From the NCBI GenBank assembly GCA_027294815.1, contig JAPULP010000382.1, positions 1 through 6,361 on the forward strand: DNA of 6,361 nucleotides, in the 5' to 3' direction. Positions 6,265-6,361 of this stretch are shown here, piece after piece. The position numbers and the translations under genes were made by a program. This DNA comes from Gemmatimonadota bacterium (GTDB lineage Bacteria; Gemmatimonadota; Gemmatimonadetes; Gemmatimonadales; GWC2-71-9). Under the pieces are notes generated by a model. The model did no database searches and was not told the origin of the DNA. It was given only the letters and a program-made list of their open reading frames with translations. How positions within the stretch are numbered: position 1 is the stretch's first letter; each line of letters opens with the position of its first letter.

Positions 6265-6361
6265 TGTGGGGGGACTCCATGGTTCCGACAACTTCCTTGG
6301 TGAGGTATGACAAACGCTACGCAACCCTCGACGGGGCCGTGCGGGATGTGATGCCTGGAGG
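6265..6361 (-). other. Upstream region of rho
   Basis: This stretch holds the rho leader and possibly the tail of an upstream gene. One minus-strand frame reads PPGITSRTAPSRVA and stops with TAG at 6319-6317, 52 bases before the rho GTG. It is too short to identify. A nine-codon ORF (ATG at 6280, stop at 6253-6251, reading MESPHSGHH) overlaps the rho start in another frame. It uses the same GGAG that serves rho as part of its own second codon. I see no convincing sigma-70-type promoter. Confidence 0.35.

Noticed and set aside
6265..6324. Extension of Rho to a TTG at 6324
   Set aside because: The added 20 residues do not resemble Rho, and the family-like DITELK start follows the GTG at 6264.

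Overview
This is a GC-rich, densely packed bacterial chromosomal window with frequent GTG starts. It holds mostly housekeeping genes. The gene content, the Rho sequence and the Lys/Arg/Ala/Thr repeat protein suggest a Gemmatimonadota (Gemmatimonas-like) bacterium. That assignment is an inference from general resemblance, without a database search, and I hold it at moderate confidence.

Layout, left to right. A plus-strand gene (47-325) encodes a 92-residue, extremely basic repeat protein that resembles the tail of histone H1. A strong GC hairpin (360-383) follows, sitting between two convergent genes. A minus-strand group then reads from right to left: aroH (chorismate mutase, 2957-2601), an RlmI-type rRNA cytosine methyltransferase (2601-1444, sharing one base with aroH), and an uncharacterised protein with a degenerate methyltransferase-like fold (about 1210-410). 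The roughly 230 bases between the last two hold a nine-copy 8-bp tandem repeat that begins exactly at the rlmI stop codon, plus a guanine-run block. Both are G-rich on the mRNA strand.

thiE (thiamine phosphate synthase, 2969-3598) is divergent from aroH, with only 11 bases between the two start codons and no well-placed Shine-Dalgarno for either. It converges on a second minus-strand operon with only 12 bases between the stops. That operon reads rho (6264-5014), ruvX/yqgF (5007-4561), mltG (4564-3611). Its spacing is very tight: 6 bases between rho and ruvX, and a 4-base ATGA overlap between ruvX and mltG. The products are the transcription termination factor, an RNase H-fold nuclease of the rRNA-processing/Holliday-junction family, and an endolytic murein transglycosylase.

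I see no mobile element, CRISPR array, tRNA or rRNA, and no evidence of a new multi-gene system. The most notable non-genic signals are a perfect 14-bp hairpin inside the early rho coding region, the G-rich 8-bp array after rlmI, and the compressed aroH/thiE divergent start region. The most notable protein-level unknowns are the methyltransferase-like protein and the KATKR repeat protein.
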